Both the position numbers and the translations under genes were made by a program. 64,000 nucleotides of DNA from Shimia sp049116215 (GTDB lineage Bacteria > Pseudomonadota > Alphaproteobacteria > Rhodobacterales > Rhodobacteraceae): assembly GCF_049116215.1 (NCBI RefSeq), contig NZ_JAGDZB010000001.1:310001-374000 (forward strand). Direction: 5' to 3'. Below, one piece after another: positions 25,740 through 35,478 of the stretch (positions within the stretch are counted from its first letter, which is position 1; every line of letters begins with the position of its first letter). The notes under the pieces are model-generated. The model ran no database searches, was not told the origin of the DNA, and saw only the letters and a program-made list of their open reading frames with translations.

Positions 25740-26050
25740 GATTTTTTCCCTCGGATTTCCAATTCATGCGCCCAACCCGGAGAATCCCTGATTGGGTATG
25801 CCGTAGTCTCTCGCTCTTTTGGGGGTGTTTTGGCAAGCACGGCGCGAAGCTTTAAGAGAAGATGACCAGACGTGGTGCAGACATGCCACAGTTGGTTTTC
25901 CCAAGCAAAAAACCGCCGATACATTAACCAATACGCAGGCTTGGGTGATTTCACTGCGCCATGTGGTCTCCCCTATATAAGGCGTAAGACTCTTGCCCAA
26001 CGCGTGACGGTTGGCTAGGACGGGTACAAACCACGTCTTGAGGCAGTTTT
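25740..26050. other. 311-bp divergent intergenic region: porin leader and DUF3576 promoter
   Basis: No reading frame or RNA gene was seen. The left part is the porin 5' leader on the minus strand, with a possible CCCAA/TTGGG hairpin around 25771-25795. The right part must hold the lipoprotein promoter; an A/T-rich TATATAA at 25974-25980 could be its -10 element, without a convincing -35. Spacing of about 70 bp to the ATG fits. Confidence 0.4.
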
Positions 26051-26527
26051 ATGGAACTATACCGTCGCCCCGCCCTTCTGGCCGCGCTTGTTGCTGTGCT
26101 GAGTGTCAGTGCATGTGGCAATAGGGACAAAAACCCGACAGGTCTCTTGGGAGACGGCCGCACCACCGAATACAGCCAGGAGCGTGAAACCATCTGGGAC
26201 ATCTTTGGTCCGGACAATTCAGATGAGACCGTTCGGGTGAACAAATACCTCTGGGCGGCCTCGATGGAAGTTCTGGACTTCTTGCCGATTCAGACAGTGG
26301 ATCCCTTTAGCGGTGTGATTTCCACTGGCTATGGCACCCCGCCCGGCGGTGGACGGTCTTACCGCGCGACCATTTACATCCGCGATTCGTCTCTGGATGC
26401 GCGCTCTTTGAATGTGGCGCTGCAATCCAGCGGCGGACGCGCGGTGCCAGAAAGCACAGCGCGCGCGGTGGAAGATGCGATTCTCACGCGGGCACGGCAA
26501 ATCCGGATTGCCGATCGCAAGATTTGA
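26051..26527 (+). CDS. DUF3576 lipoprotein
   Basis: A 158-residue lipoprotein with signal peptide and lipobox VSAC at about residues 19-22, so it is probably anchored by Cys22. The body (ETIWDIFG, VNKYLWAASMEVLDFLPIQTVDPFSGVI cut here to its hallmarks WAASMEVLDFLP and DPFSGVIST) identifies DUF3576, a family found across alphaproteobacteria with unknown role, likely at the outer membrane. It is followed by a strong terminator. Confidence 0.85.
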   Translation: MELYRRPALLAALVAVLSVSACGNRDKNPTGLLGDGRTTEYSQERETIWDIFGPDNSDETVRVNKYLWAASMEVLDFLPIQTVDPFSGVISTGYGTPPGGGRSYRATIYIRDSSLDARSLNVALQSSGGRAVPESTARAVEDAILTRARQIRIADRKI

Positions 26528-26546
26528 TCTGACGTACACAAATTAC

Positions 26547-26580
26547 GAAAAGCCGCAGTCTTGGGACTGCGGCTTTTTTG
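26547..26580. terminator. Bidirectional intrinsic terminator
   Basis: AAGCCGCAGTC (26550-26560), loop TTGG, GACTGCGGCTT (26565-26575), then TTTTT on the plus strand; the minus side reads into a shorter T run. It serves the convergent DUF3576 and glycosyltransferase genes. Confidence 0.85.
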
Positions 26581-26582
26581 AG

Positions 26583-27845
26583 TCAGCTGCGCAGGGCGCC
26601 GGGGGGCATGTCGTGCAGCTTCTGAATCCACTCCAGCTGCTTGGGCAAGCAGCAACTTTGTAGGTCATAGTTTTCCACCGCATAGGCGCGGGAAGCGTTT
26701 GCCATGTCCGCGCACATGTCTGGATCATCGAGGACAGTGCAGATTTCTTTGACCATGCGTTCGCCTTCAAAGAAAGGGAACAGGCGGCCGGTTTCCCCAT
26801 GGGTGATGACTTCGGTCACAGGTGCGGTGTCGCTCGCCACAATCGGCGCGCCGATGGCCATGGCTTCCATCAAGGACCAGCTCAGCACAAAGGGATAGGT
26901 CAAATAGACGTGTGCTTTGCTGATTTGCAGCATGGAGAGGAATTGATCGTAGGGCACTTTGCCAAGGAAATGTACCCGTTCCCAATTGGGGGTCGGGATT
27001 TGACCACGCACTTCATCAATATAGATTTGCTTCCAGGTTTGGCCCTTGGGCGGGGCCGCGCCATAGCTCACATCATCACCGCCCACGATGAGAACACGGG
27101 CATTGGGCCGCTGTTTGAGCAGCTCCGGCAGCGCGCGCATAAAGATGTGATAGCCTCGGTACGGCTCCAGGTTGCGATTCACAAAGGTGATGACCTCATC
27201 CTCACGAGACAGAACTGTGCCATCTTCCAAGGTCAGGGAGGCATCAGGATTCGGTTTCACCACCTCGGTGTCGATACCGTCGTGAATCACGCTGATGATG
27301 TCTTTGTATTCCGGCGGAAAGGTGTCGGCCTGAAACTGAGTCGGGCTGATGCCCAAGTCAGCAGACTGGTGATGCATCATGTTGTTGAGATTTTTGAGAC
27401 GCAGGCGAATGGAATCAGTGTCGGCGCTGCGCTTGGGAAACTCCGGATCAAAATGCGTGTCGGTGTCTTTGAGCGCGTAATAAAGCTCGCAATAAAGACC
27501 GATCCGCGCGGTCGGCCAGAGATCGCGCAAGAACATCGACTCGCCCCAGCCCGGATGGGCGACAATCACATCCGGCGTGTAGCCTTCCTGATCCCGCAGA
27601 TTGCGCGCGGCGGCGTAACAAGCTTCGGCGCGTAGGACTTTGGTTTCGAAATCCACCATCCACGGATGCAAGCCCTGCGCCGGTTTGCGTTTGATTTGAT
27701 AGGGGTAGAGCTCCACCCCCTGCCAGGTGCCGCGTTGCTTGGCTCGCAGGGTGATTGAGCGCACGTCATGGCCGCGCGCAACCAATTCGGGGGCCAGATG
27801 TTTGAACTGTCCGGGGAAATTCTGGTGAATGAAGAGGATTTTCAC
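26583..27845 (-). CDS. GT4-type glycosyltransferase
   Basis: A 420-residue GT-B fold enzyme. The N-terminal domain opens with ILFIHQNFPGQFKHLAPEL, a form seen in a subgroup of GT4 enzymes. The C-terminal domain has VNRNLEPYRGYHIFMRAL, VLIVGGDDVSYG and the donor-binding SWSLMEAMAIGAPIVASDTAPVTEVI (its core is EAMAIGAPIVAS). It probably transfers a sugar from a nucleotide sugar during surface polysaccharide synthesis. GTG 27845 is preferred over TTG 27863 because it gives the family start VKILFIHQNF and has AGG about 8 nt upstream. No glycan cluster surrounds it. Confidence 0.75.
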   Translation of the reverse strand: MKILFIHQNFPGQFKHLAPELVARGHDVRSITLRAKQRGTWQGVELYPYQIKRKPAQGLHPWMVDFETKVLRAEACYAAARNLRDQEGYTPDVIVAHPGWGESMFLRDLWPTARIGLYCELYYALKDTDTHFDPEFPKRSADTDSIRLRLKNLNNMMHHQSADLGISPTQFQADTFPPEYKDIISVIHDGIDTEVVKPNPDASLTLEDGTVLSREDEVITFVNRNLEPYRGYHIFMRALPELLKQRPNARVLIVGGDDVSYGAAPPKGQTWKQIYIDEVRGQIPTPNWERVHFLGKVPYDQFLSMLQISKAHVYLTYPFVLSWSLMEAMAIGAPIVASDTAPVTEVITHGETGRLFPFFEGERMVKEICTVLDDPDMCADMANASRAYAVENYDLQSCCLPKQLEWIQKLHDMPPGALRS

Positions 27846-28033
27846 GCCAACAACCTGTCTCAAATAGTCTTGTTAGAGGTGTATAGCGCGAAAATAGGCC
27901 ATGGTAAGCCACGTGATAGGTCAAATTGCGGCGCTTGTGACTGGACCAAGGCGCGCGGGCGGCCTATCACCTTGCGCAACCCGCGCCACGCTTTTGAGGT
28001 GGCTGACACGAATAGATGAAAAGGTGCCACCGC

Positions 28034-30610
28034 ATGTCGCGCTATAGCCCCGCAGAGATTGAAGCCCGCTGGCAGGACGCCTGGGCCAAGACCGAGACCT
28101 TCAAGGCCGTTCGAGATGAGAGCAAGCCCAAGTATTACGTGCTGGAGATGTTCCCCTACCCGTCCGGCAAGCTGCACATGGGCCACGTGCGCAATTACAC
28201 CATGGGCGACGTGATTGCGCGCTACAAAATCTCCACCGGACACAATGTGCTGCACCCGATGGGCTTTGACGCCTTTGGCATGCCAGCGGAAAACGCGGCG
28301 ATGGCGTCGGGTGGTCACCCGAAGGATTGGACCTACTCCAACATCGACACAATGGTTGAGCAGATGAAGCCGCTGGGCCTGTCACTGGATTGGTCGCGCA
28401 TGTTTGCCACCTGTGACGAGGATTACTACGGGCAGCAGCAGGCGTTGTTCCTTGATTTCCTTGAGAAAGGTCTCGTCTATCGTAAGAACGCGGTGGTGAA
28501 CTGGGACCCGGTCGACATGACCGTGCTTGCAAATGAGCAGGTCGAAAACGGCCGCGGTTGGCGCTCTGGTGCGCTGGTGGAACGGCGCGAGCTGACGCAG
28601 TGGTTCTTCAAGATTTCTGATTACTCCGACGAATTGCTGACCGCACTGGACGGGTTGGACAACTGGCCTGCGAAAGTGCGGCTGATGCAGGAGAACTGGA
28701 TCGGCAAGTCGCGCGGCTTAGAGTTTGGCTTTGAGCGCACCGATGGCGGCGAAGACATTACAGTCTATACGACTCGCCCCGACACGTTGATGGGCGCGTC
28801 TTTTGTGGGTATTTCGCCAGATCACCCAATTGCCAAAGAATTAGAAGCAGCAAATCCTGAGGTCGCGGCGTTTGTGGCGGAGTGCCGCAAAGGTGGCACC
28901 ACGGAAGAGGCCATCGAGACCGGTGAAAAACTGGGCTATGACACTGGCCTTCGCGTCAAACACCCGCTGAACCCGGAGTGGGAGCTGCCGGTTTGGATCG
29001 CGAACTTCATTTTGATGGACTACGGCACCGGCGCGATTTTTGCCTGCCCGGCGCATGACCAGCGCGATCTGGACTTCTGCCGCAAGTATGACCTGCCGGT
29101 TGTGGACACTTTCTTTGCCATTGGCGACGAGACACCGGTGGAAAACACCGCGTTTGTGCCGGGCAAAGAAGAGAAGGTGAAGTGGCAAAACCATTTTGCC
29201 GGTCTGGATGAGGCCACCGGTCAGGAAGCCATCGATGTGACCATCGATTTTGCCGAGAAGGCAGGTTGGGGCAAAGGCGTGACCAACTTCCGCCTGCGCG
29301 ACTGGGGTCTGAGCCGCCAGCGTTATTGGGGCTGCCCGATTCCGGTGGTGCATTGTGAAGACTGCGGCGTGGTGCCGGAGAAGAAAGAGAACCTGCCAAT
29401 TGCGCTGCCTTACGATGAGGACGGCAAGGCAATTGATTTCTCTGTACCGGGCAACCCGCTCGACCGTCACCCAAGCTGGCGCGATTGTTCCTGCCCGAAC
29501 TGTGGTGCGCCTGCGAAGCGGGAAACCGACACCATGGACACCTTTGTGGACAGTTCCTGGTACTTTGCTCGCTTCACTGCACCTAAGGCAGACACACCAA
29601 CCGTGGCCGAAGATGCGGCGTATTGGATGAACGTCGATCAGTATATCGGCGGCATTGAGCATGCGATTCTGCACCTGCTCTATTCGCGTTTCTTTGCGCG
29701 AGCGATGCACATCTGTGGCCACCTGCCAGAAAGCGCAAAAGAGCCGTTTGACGCGCTGTTCACGCAGGGCATGGTGACTCATGCGATTTACAAGAACGCG
29801 GAGCGCACCGATGAAAACGGCCGCGCGATCTATCACTACCCTGCAGAAGTGGAAGAACGGGACGGTGGCACCTTTGTGAAAGAGACCGGCGAAAAGGTAG
29901 AGGTCATTCCCTCTGCCAAGATGTCCAAGTCCAAAAACAACGTGGTGGACCCCGTCGACATCATCACCGCCTTTGGCGCCGACACCGCGCGCTGGTTTGT
30001 GCTGTCTGATAGCCCGCCCGAGCGCGATGTGGAATGGACCGCCTCCGGTGCGGAAGCGGCTTACAAACACTTGACCCGTGTTTGGAACCTCTGTGACAAG
30101 ATTGGCGAGATGGATGACGGCGCCAAAGGTCAGGGTGACGACGAGCTGCTGCGTGAAACGCATAAGGCGATCCGCGATGTGACGCTGGGTGTGGAGAGCT
30201 TTGGCTTCAACGCGTCCATCGCGAAACTGTACGCCTTCACCAGCACCATCGCCAAATCCAAGGCGGGCAAAGCTGCCAAACGCGAAGCGATCATGACATT
30301 GGCACAGCTGATGTCACCAATGACGCCGCACCTCGCGGAAGACATCTGGGCGCATCAGGGCGGCGAAGGCATGGTTGTAAACGCAGCCTGGCCCGTGGCC
30401 GATGAGGCGATGCTGGTCGAGGCCAACGTGACCTTGCCGATCCAGATCAACGGCAAACGGCGTGGTGAAATCACCGTGGCCAAAGACATGCCAAAAGAAG
30501 AGGTTGAAAAGCTGGCGCTGGCGCATGAAGCTGTGCAGCGTGCGCTGGATGGGGCCCAGCCCAAGAAGATGATTGTTGTCCCCGGTCGGATTGTGAATGT
30601 CGTCGTTTAA
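28034..30610 (+). CDS. leuS: Leucyl-tRNA synthetase
   Basis: An 858-residue class Ia synthetase. The HIGH-type motif is PSGKLHMGHVRN, the editing domain carries TTRPDTLMGASF near residue 250, and the KMSKS loop is AKMSKSKNNVV near residue 630. The length is normal for bacterial LeuRS. ATG 28034 with AAGGTG upstream is preferred over 28016. The 3' end overlaps lptE by 14 bp, and lptE overlaps holA, giving the leuS-lptE-holA operon common in alphaproteobacteria. Confidence 0.95.
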   Translation: MSRYSPAEIEARWQDAWAKTETFKAVRDESKPKYYVLEMFPYPSGKLHMGHVRNYTMGDVIARYKISTGHNVLHPMGFDAFGMPAENAAMASGGHPKDWTYSNIDTMVEQMKPLGLSLDWSRMFATCDEDYYGQQQALFLDFLEKGLVYRKNAVVNWDPVDMTVLANEQVENGRGWRSGALVERRELTQWFFKISDYSDELLTALDGLDNWPAKVRLMQENWIGKSRGLEFGFERTDGGEDITVYTTRPDTLMGASFVGISPDHPIAKELEAANPEVAAFVAECRKGGTTEEAIETGEKLGYDTGLRVKHPLNPEWELPVWIANFILMDYGTGAIFACPAHDQRDLDFCRKYDLPVVDTFFAIGDETPVENTAFVPGKEEKVKWQNHFAGLDEATGQEAIDVTIDFAEKAGWGKGVTNFRLRDWGLSRQRYWGCPIPVVHCEDCGVVPEKKENLPIALPYDEDGKAIDFSVPGNPLDRHPSWRDCSCPNCGAPAKRETDTMDTFVDSSWYFARFTAPKADTPTVAEDAAYWMNVDQYIGGIEHAILHLLYSRFFARAMHICGHLPESAKEPFDALFTQGMVTHAIYKNAERTDENGRAIYHYPAEVEERDGGTFVKETGEKVEVIPSAKMSKSKNNVVDPVDIITAFGADTARWFVLSDSPPERDVEWTASGAEAAYKHLTRVWNLCDKIGEMDDGAKGQGDDELLRETHKAIRDVTLGVESFGFNASIAKLYAFTSTIAKSKAGKAAKREAIMTLAQLMSPMTPHLAEDIWAHQGGEGMVVNAAWPVADEAMLVEANVTLPIQINGKRRGEITVAKDMPKEEVEKLALAHEAVQRALDGAQPKKMIVVPGRIVNVVV

Positions 30611-31103
30611 CCGCCGTTTCTTTTTGTTGTCTGCAGCCGCATTGGGGGGAGCCTCCCTCAGCGGCTGTGGATTTGAGCCTGTCTACGGCACAGACGGGGC
30701 GGCCTCGATGCTGCTCAACAATGTGTTGGTGGATGAGCCCAAGGCCAGCGAGAGTTACCTGTTGGTGCGCGAGTTGGAGAACCGTTTGGGGCAGCCGGTA
30801 GGCGCGCCGCAATTTGGCTTGTCCTTGGCGCTGCATCTGGATGAGCGTGGCGTCGGCCGGACCTCCGCACAAGTGACCAACCGCTATGATGTGACCGGCT
30901 CCGTCACCTATGCCCTGCGTGGGATGGACGACAAAGAGGTGCGCACCACTGGCAAAGTGGCAAGCTTCACCAGCTATTCCGCCAGCGGCAGCACCGTGTC
31001 CGAATTGGCCGCAAAAGACGACGCCTATGAGCGGTTGATGGTGATTCTGGCGGATCGGATTGTGGTCGATCTGCAGGCCTATGCGGTGTCTGAGGCGGCA
31101 TGA
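30597..31103 (+). CDS. lptE: LPS assembly lipoprotein LptE
   Basis: A 168-residue lipoprotein with a twin-arginine-like FNRRFF start, a hydrophobic core and lipobox LSGC (Cys about 23), followed by GFEPVYGTDG, typical of alphaproteobacterial LptE. LptE plugs LptD in the outer membrane and is needed to insert lipopolysaccharide. It overlaps leuS by 14 bp and holA by 4 bp. Confidence 0.85.
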   Translation: MSSFNRRFFLLSAAALGGASLSGCGFEPVYGTDGAASMLLNNVLVDEPKASESYLLVRELENRLGQPVGAPQFGLSLALHLDERGVGRTSAQVTNRYDVTGSVTYALRGMDDKEVRTTGKVASFTSYSASGSTVSELAAKDDAYERLMVILADRIVVDLQAYAVSEAA

Positions 31104-32131
31104 AGCTTTCTGCGCGTGACGCCAACCGATATTTTGGAAACCCCGAAGCAGATCGCACGGGCCTGTTGATTTACGGGCCGGATGCGATGCGTGTGGCGCT
31201 GAAGCGCCAAGAGGTGATTGCCGCTTTGATTGGCCCACAAGGCGAAGAGGAAATGCGGCTGACGCGCATTCCCGGGGCGGATTTGCGCAAAGACAAGGCC
31301 GCCGTGCTGGATGCCATCAAAGAGGTGAGCTTCTTCCCCGGATCGCGCGTGGTGTTTGTCGAAGGCGCCACCGACGCCGGGGCGCCGGCGATTCTGAGTG
31401 CGCTGGAAGATTGGGCCGCGGGCGATGCGCAGATCGTTGTGACAGCCGGGCAGCTCAAAGCCAGCTCCAAGATGCGCAAGGCGTTTGAGACCCATCGCAA
31501 TGCCTATGCCGTGGGGATTTACAACGATCCGCCCAGCCGAGAAGAGATCGAAGCTGATCTGAAGGCTGCGGGCCTAAGCAATGTTGAGCATGAGGCGATG
31601 ACCGACCTGTTCAATCTGGCGCGCGAGTTGGACCCCGGCGATTTCCGGCAGACCTGTGAAAAGTTGGCGCTTTATAAGTTCAAAGACGACCTGCCGGTGA
31701 CCTCTGAGGATGTGGCGGCCTGTGCGCCCGTGTCCACCGAGGCCGCGTTGGATGATATTCTGAACATCGTCGCGGAAGGCCGCGCGCGGGAGATTGGCCC
31801 CGTATTGCGCAAGCTTGAAGCGCAGGGGGTGAACCCTGTTTTGCTGATCATCTCGGCCACGCGGCATTTCCGGGCGCTGTATGGCGCGGCGGCGGATCCC
31901 GGCGGGGCGGCAGCGGGCATTGCCCGGATGCGGCCGCCGATTTTTGGCCCACGTCGAGACCGTATGGTGCGGCAGGCCTCAAGCTGGGGCGCGCCGAAGC
32001 TGGAACAGGCTCTGACCGGCCTGACCGACACCGACTTGCAGTTGCGGTCTGCCGGGCAACGCGCGCCGGAGATGGCGCTGGTGGAGCGGCTTTTCTTACG
32101 GTTGGCGATGCTGGGCCAGCGCGGGCGGTAA
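31100..32131 (+). CDS. holA: DNA polymerase III delta subunit
   Basis: A 343-residue clamp-loader subunit that opens the sliding clamp. It shows the AAA-like fold without a Walker A: LLIYGPDAMRVALKRQEVI near residue 22, KAAVLDAIKEVSFFPGSRVVFVEG, and a helical C-terminal domain with NPVLLIISATRHFRAL and the final ELALVERLFLRLA-type helix (MALVERLFLRLAML). ATGA overlap with lptE indicates coupling. Confidence 0.85.
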   Translation: MKLSARDANRYFGNPEADRTGLLIYGPDAMRVALKRQEVIAALIGPQGEEEMRLTRIPGADLRKDKAAVLDAIKEVSFFPGSRVVFVEGATDAGAPAILSALEDWAAGDAQIVVTAGQLKASSKMRKAFETHRNAYAVGIYNDPPSREEIEADLKAAGLSNVEHEAMTDLFNLARELDPGDFRQTCEKLALYKFKDDLPVTSEDVAACAPVSTEAALDDILNIVAEGRAREIGPVLRKLEAQGVNPVLLIISATRHFRALYGAAADPGGAAAGIARMRPPIFGPRRDRMVRQASSWGAPKLEQALTGLTDTDLQLRSAGQRAPEMALVERLFLRLAMLGQRGR

Positions 32132-32218
32132 AACGCGACGAGGCGTCACGACGGCAGGAGACGCTTGTTTCAGAAGTGCTCGACAGGCAGTCTCCCCTCT
32201 ATGAGCAGGGAGGATGCC

Positions 32219-32809
32219 ATGTATGAAGTGATCGGAAGCCCGACCAGCCGCGCGTTTCGCGTGGTGTGGATGTTGGAAGAACTGGGCCAGCCTTACACAC
32301 TGTCGCCGGAAAAGCCGCATTCCGAGGTGGTGAGTGCGCTCAACCCTTCTGGCAAAATTCCGATCCTGAAAGACGGCGACGCGGCGATCATCGACAGCAC
32401 CGCGATCCTGACCTATCTGGCGGACAAACATGGCGCGCTGACCTACCCGGCTGGCACCATTGAGCGGGCGCATCAGGACAGTTTCACACAACAGATCCTG
32501 GATGAAGTGGAAGCTGGATTGTGGACCGCAAGCCGCCACAACTTCATCCTGCCCGAAGAGCGCAAAGTGCCTGCCGTAAAAGAGACCCTGATGTGGGAGT
32601 ACAGCCGGGGCTTGAAGAACGTGCTGCGCCGTCGGCAGGGGACCTATCTGATGGGGGAAGAGATGACCGTGCCGGATATCATTCTGACCCATTGCGCGAC
32701 TTGGGCAAAGTTTGAGGGCTTTCCAACCGACAATGAAGATCTGCTTGGCTACATCAAGGTCACGCGCGGACGTGAGGCGTTTCAGCGGCTGCTGCCAAAG
32801 AAAAAATAA
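32219..32809 (+). CDS. Glutathione S-transferase family protein
   Basis: A 196-residue GST. The N-terminal thioredoxin-like domain has SPTSRAFRVVWMLEELG and the cis-proline GSH-binding segment SGKIPILKDGDAAIIDSTAI (core GKIPILKDG and DSTAI). An all-helical C-terminal domain follows from about residue 85. Ser8 or Ser11 is the likely activating residue. GGGAGG lies 6-8 nt upstream of ATG 32219, which rules out the longer frame. The substrate is unknown. Convergent with the flavoprotein gene across repeat copy D. Confidence 0.85.
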   Translation: MYEVIGSPTSRAFRVVWMLEELGQPYTLSPEKPHSEVVSALNPSGKIPILKDGDAAIIDSTAILTYLADKHGALTYPAGTIERAHQDSFTQQILDEVEAGLWTASRHNFILPEERKVPAVKETLMWEYSRGLKNVLRRRQGTYLMGEEMTVPDIILTHCATWAKFEGFPTDNEDLLGYIKVTRGREAFQRLLPKKK

Positions 32810-32855
32810 GGGGCCAGCCCCTCTTGGCCTGCGGCCAATTCACCCCGGGATATTT
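32810..32855 (-). repeat. Intergenic repeat, copy D
   Basis: On the minus strand: AAATATCCCGGGGTGAA, hairpin TTGGCCGCAGGCCAA, then GGGGCTGGCCCC. This is the most regular copy and defines the consensus of the family. It lies between the convergent ends of the GST and flavoprotein genes. Confidence 0.65.
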
Positions 32856-32869
32856 GTTGTCAGTGAATG

Positions 32870-34027
32870 TTAAGGGCGCTGCGCAAGCCAATCGCACGCG
32901 CTCGCACCTGCCCAACGCCCTGTGGCAAGGCAGGCGGTGAGGAGGTAACCGCCGGTGGGGGCCTCCCAATCCAGCATTTCACCTGCCGCAAAGGTGCCTG
33001 GGTGGTCTTTGAGCATGAGGGTGTTGTCCAGTGCGTCGAAACGCAGGCCGCCTGCGGTGCTGATCGCTTCATCCATGGGACGTGGGCCCGTGTGGGTGAT
33101 TGGCAGGGCTTTGATAAGTGGCGCCAGATCACCAGGGAGCGGCTGGCCAAACTCCATCAGCAAGGCCTGTTTTTCCTGCGAGAGCCTGAGGGCTTTGCGC
33201 AGGAAGTTGGCGCGGCTCATTTTGCCTTTGGGGCGGGACAGGCGGGTGCGGATGTCTTCCAAGCTCATGTCTGGCAGCAGGTCGAGTTGGAGCGCCGCGC
33301 CTTCGCGCATAGGGCGGGAGACCGCGTAGATGCCGCCACCTTCGAGGCCTCGTTCGGAGATGACAAACTCTGCGCGCAGGGAGGTATCGCCGGCGGTTAG
33401 TGTCACATTTTTGATCGGCGTGCCGAAGTGACGGGCCATGTGGGGAGACCAATCTACTTCAAAGCCCATGTTGGCGGGTTTGAAGGGGGCGAGCGGTGCG
33501 TTCAGCCAGTCAGCCCAAGCGCCATCGGAGCCAAGGCGCGCCCAGCTGGCACCGCCACAGGCCAAGACACAGACCTTGGGGCTGATCTCTTGTTGGCCGG
33601 TCGGTGCGTCGAAACGGAAGTTGCCGCCCGTCCAGCGCCAGCGGGTGCGGATCTCTACGCCCTGGTCTGATAACCGTGAGAGCCAGGCCCGAAGAAGCGG
33701 TGACGCTTTCATGACTTTGGGAAAGACACGCCCAGATGACCCCGTGAACATCTCCTGCCCCAGGTCTTCGGCCCAGGCGGCGACCTCCTTGGGGCCAAAG
33801 GCCTCCAGCATTGGACGCAAGGCGGGGGCGGCCTCGTGATAGTGGCTCAGGAAGGTCTCAAACGGCTCATCTTTGGTCAGGTTGAGGCCGGATTTGCCTG
33901 CCATCAGCAGCTTGCGCGCGACCGAAGGTTTGGCCTCGGCCACCACAACGGAATGGCCCGCCGCGGAGATTACATCGGCGGCCATGAGACCGGCGGGGCC
34001 AGCACCTATGATCAGCGCATCACTCAC
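32870..34027 (-). CDS. HI0933/BaiN-type flavoprotein (TIGR03862-like)
   Basis: A 385-residue NAD(P)/FAD-dependent oxidoreductase of the HI0933 (YhiN/BaiN) family. The N-terminal motif is ALIIGAGPAGLMAADVISAAG, followed by KPSVARKLLMAGKSGLNLTK, a strong family marker, and a closing FAD motif GTFAAGEMLDWEAPTGGY. The physiological reaction is not known for this subgroup. The start overlaps the stop of the MscS gene by 4 bp (ATGA), so the two are coupled although they look functionally unrelated. Confidence 0.85.
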   Translation of the reverse strand: MSDALIIGAGPAGLMAADVISAAGHSVVVAEAKPSVARKLLMAGKSGLNLTKDEPFETFLSHYHEAAPALRPMLEAFGPKEVAAWAEDLGQEMFTGSSGRVFPKVMKASPLLRAWLSRLSDQGVEIRTRWRWTGGNFRFDAPTGQQEISPKVCVLACGGASWARLGSDGAWADWLNAPLAPFKPANMGFEVDWSPHMARHFGTPIKNVTLTAGDTSLRAEFVISERGLEGGGIYAVSRPMREGAALQLDLLPDMSLEDIRTRLSRPKGKMSRANFLRKALRLSQEKQALLMEFGQPLPGDLAPLIKALPITHTGPRPMDEAISTAGGLRFDALDNTLMLKDHPGTFAAGEMLDWEAPTGGYLLTACLATGRWAGASACDWLAQRP

Positions 34028-35337
34028 GTGGTTGGCAGAGGCGTTTTGAGCTCCACCACACGCTGTGGATACGGGATGGTGATGCCTTCGTCCTTGAGCG
34101 CGTTCCAGATCAGGAAAAGCACGTCAGAGGTAAATTTGTTGCGCCCATCATCGATGCCTTCGACCCAGAACTCGACGGCAAAATCCACACCGTTGTCGCC
34201 AAAGCCGCGCAGCTCGCAATCAGGTGGGAACGGGTCGTTGAGCACGCCCGGGTGTTTGGCTACAGCCGCTTCGATGATGTCCGGCACTTTGTTGATGTCG
34301 GTATCGTAGCTGACGGAAAACGGTGCCTCGTAGCGGTTTGCAGAGCCGCTGTCAGAGTAGTTCACCACGCGGGTGGTGATGAAATCCTCATTGGGCACCA
34401 CAATCCAGCGGCCATCGTAGGTTTCCAGAATGGTGGCGCGAGCGGTCATTTTGATGATGGTGCCAGCCTCGCCGCCGTCCAGTTCGACATAGTCGCCCAC
34501 AGTGGCCTGGCCTTCGAGCAACAGGATCACACCGGAAATGAAGTTGGAGGCAATCTTTTGCAGGCCAAAACCAAGGCCCACACCAATCACACCAGTGAGC
34601 ACCGCGAGGGAGGTGAGGTTGATGCCCATGATGTTCATCACCAGCAGGAAGGCGACACCAAAGATGCCGATTTCTAGGGTTTTGGCGATGAGCTCGCGCA
34701 TGGCCGGGCGCATCTCGTCCTGTTTCTTGATGAACTGACTGGATTGCTCGTTGGACCAGCGGCCAAGCCAGAAGATCGCGCTCGCCACCACAACAAAGCG
34801 GATGGCAAACAGTACCGAGAAGGAGAGGTTGCCCAGTGGAACGACTGTGGCGTCCAGATAGGCCATGACCTCATCCAAAATGCCCAGCGCGTAAAGGCCT
34901 GCAATAGGCACAAGCAGGTAGCGGCCGAGCACCTTCATCACAGGATCAGCGATGATTTCCTTGACCAGAATGCGCACGGCGAGGAACAGGAACACCCGTT
35001 TACCAAAAGCAATGACTGCGCCAGAGCCGAACAACGAGCGAGTCACGTTTTCGCCAATGCCGATAAAGACATAAGCCAGAAGCGGCAACAGCAGCGGTAG
35101 GAACATCGACACAAAGCGGCGGGCACGGGCAATGTAGCTGTCCTGCCCCTCTGGCGGCGTGAGCCAGCGATCCAGCAGCGGGTGCAGCTTACGGCTGGCA
35201 TAAAGCGCGGCAAGGTAGGCCACCAGCAGCAGGCCAAATTGCGACCAGGCGGCGGGGCTCAATAGCCAGCCTTGACCAATGCCCCACAGGCGGTCGACTT
35301 GTTCGAGAGCTGAGTTGAGAAAGGCTGTGCCGTCCAT
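34024..35337 (-). CDS. MscS-family mechanosensitive channel
   Basis: A 437-residue inner-membrane protein with about five or six hydrophobic segments. The pore helix and beta domain are typical of MscS: LTGVIGVGLGFGLQKIASNF, then GVILLLEGQATVGDYVELDGGEAGTI (core GDYVEL) and VPNEDFITTRVVNYS. It opens under membrane tension to release solutes during osmotic downshock. ATG 35337 is preferred to the frame start at 35403, which adds a polar, unrelated leader. Coupled to the downstream flavoprotein gene. Confidence 0.85.
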   Translation of the reverse strand: MDGTAFLNSALEQVDRLWGIGQGWLLSPAAWSQFGLLLVAYLAALYASRKLHPLLDRWLTPPEGQDSYIARARRFVSMFLPLLLPLLAYVFIGIGENVTRSLFGSGAVIAFGKRVFLFLAVRILVKEIIADPVMKVLGRYLLVPIAGLYALGILDEVMAYLDATVVPLGNLSFSVLFAIRFVVVASAIFWLGRWSNEQSSQFIKKQDEMRPAMRELIAKTLEIGIFGVAFLLVMNIMGINLTSLAVLTGVIGVGLGFGLQKIASNFISGVILLLEGQATVGDYVELDGGEAGTIIKMTARATILETYDGRWIVVPNEDFITTRVVNYSDSGSANRYEAPFSVSYDTDINKVPDIIEAAVAKHPGVLNDPFPPDCELRGFGDNGVDFAVEFWVEGIDDGRNKFTSDVLFLIWNALKDEGITIPYPQRVVELKTPLPTT

Positions 35338-35478
35338 AATGCGTCCGCTTACTGACTTTGAGGGTTGGGATAACCTCTTGCCTTGCGGGCTTTGGTAACT
35401 CAATCAAAAACGCGGGGAAAATGCTGTGTGTTTGCGCATTCTCGCATGGCCAAGCTGTGCAAAACCCTATGGCGCGCC

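Noticed and set aside
28841..30163. 440-codon minus-strand frame inside leuS
   Set aside because: Antisense shadow of leuS with no recognisable domain.
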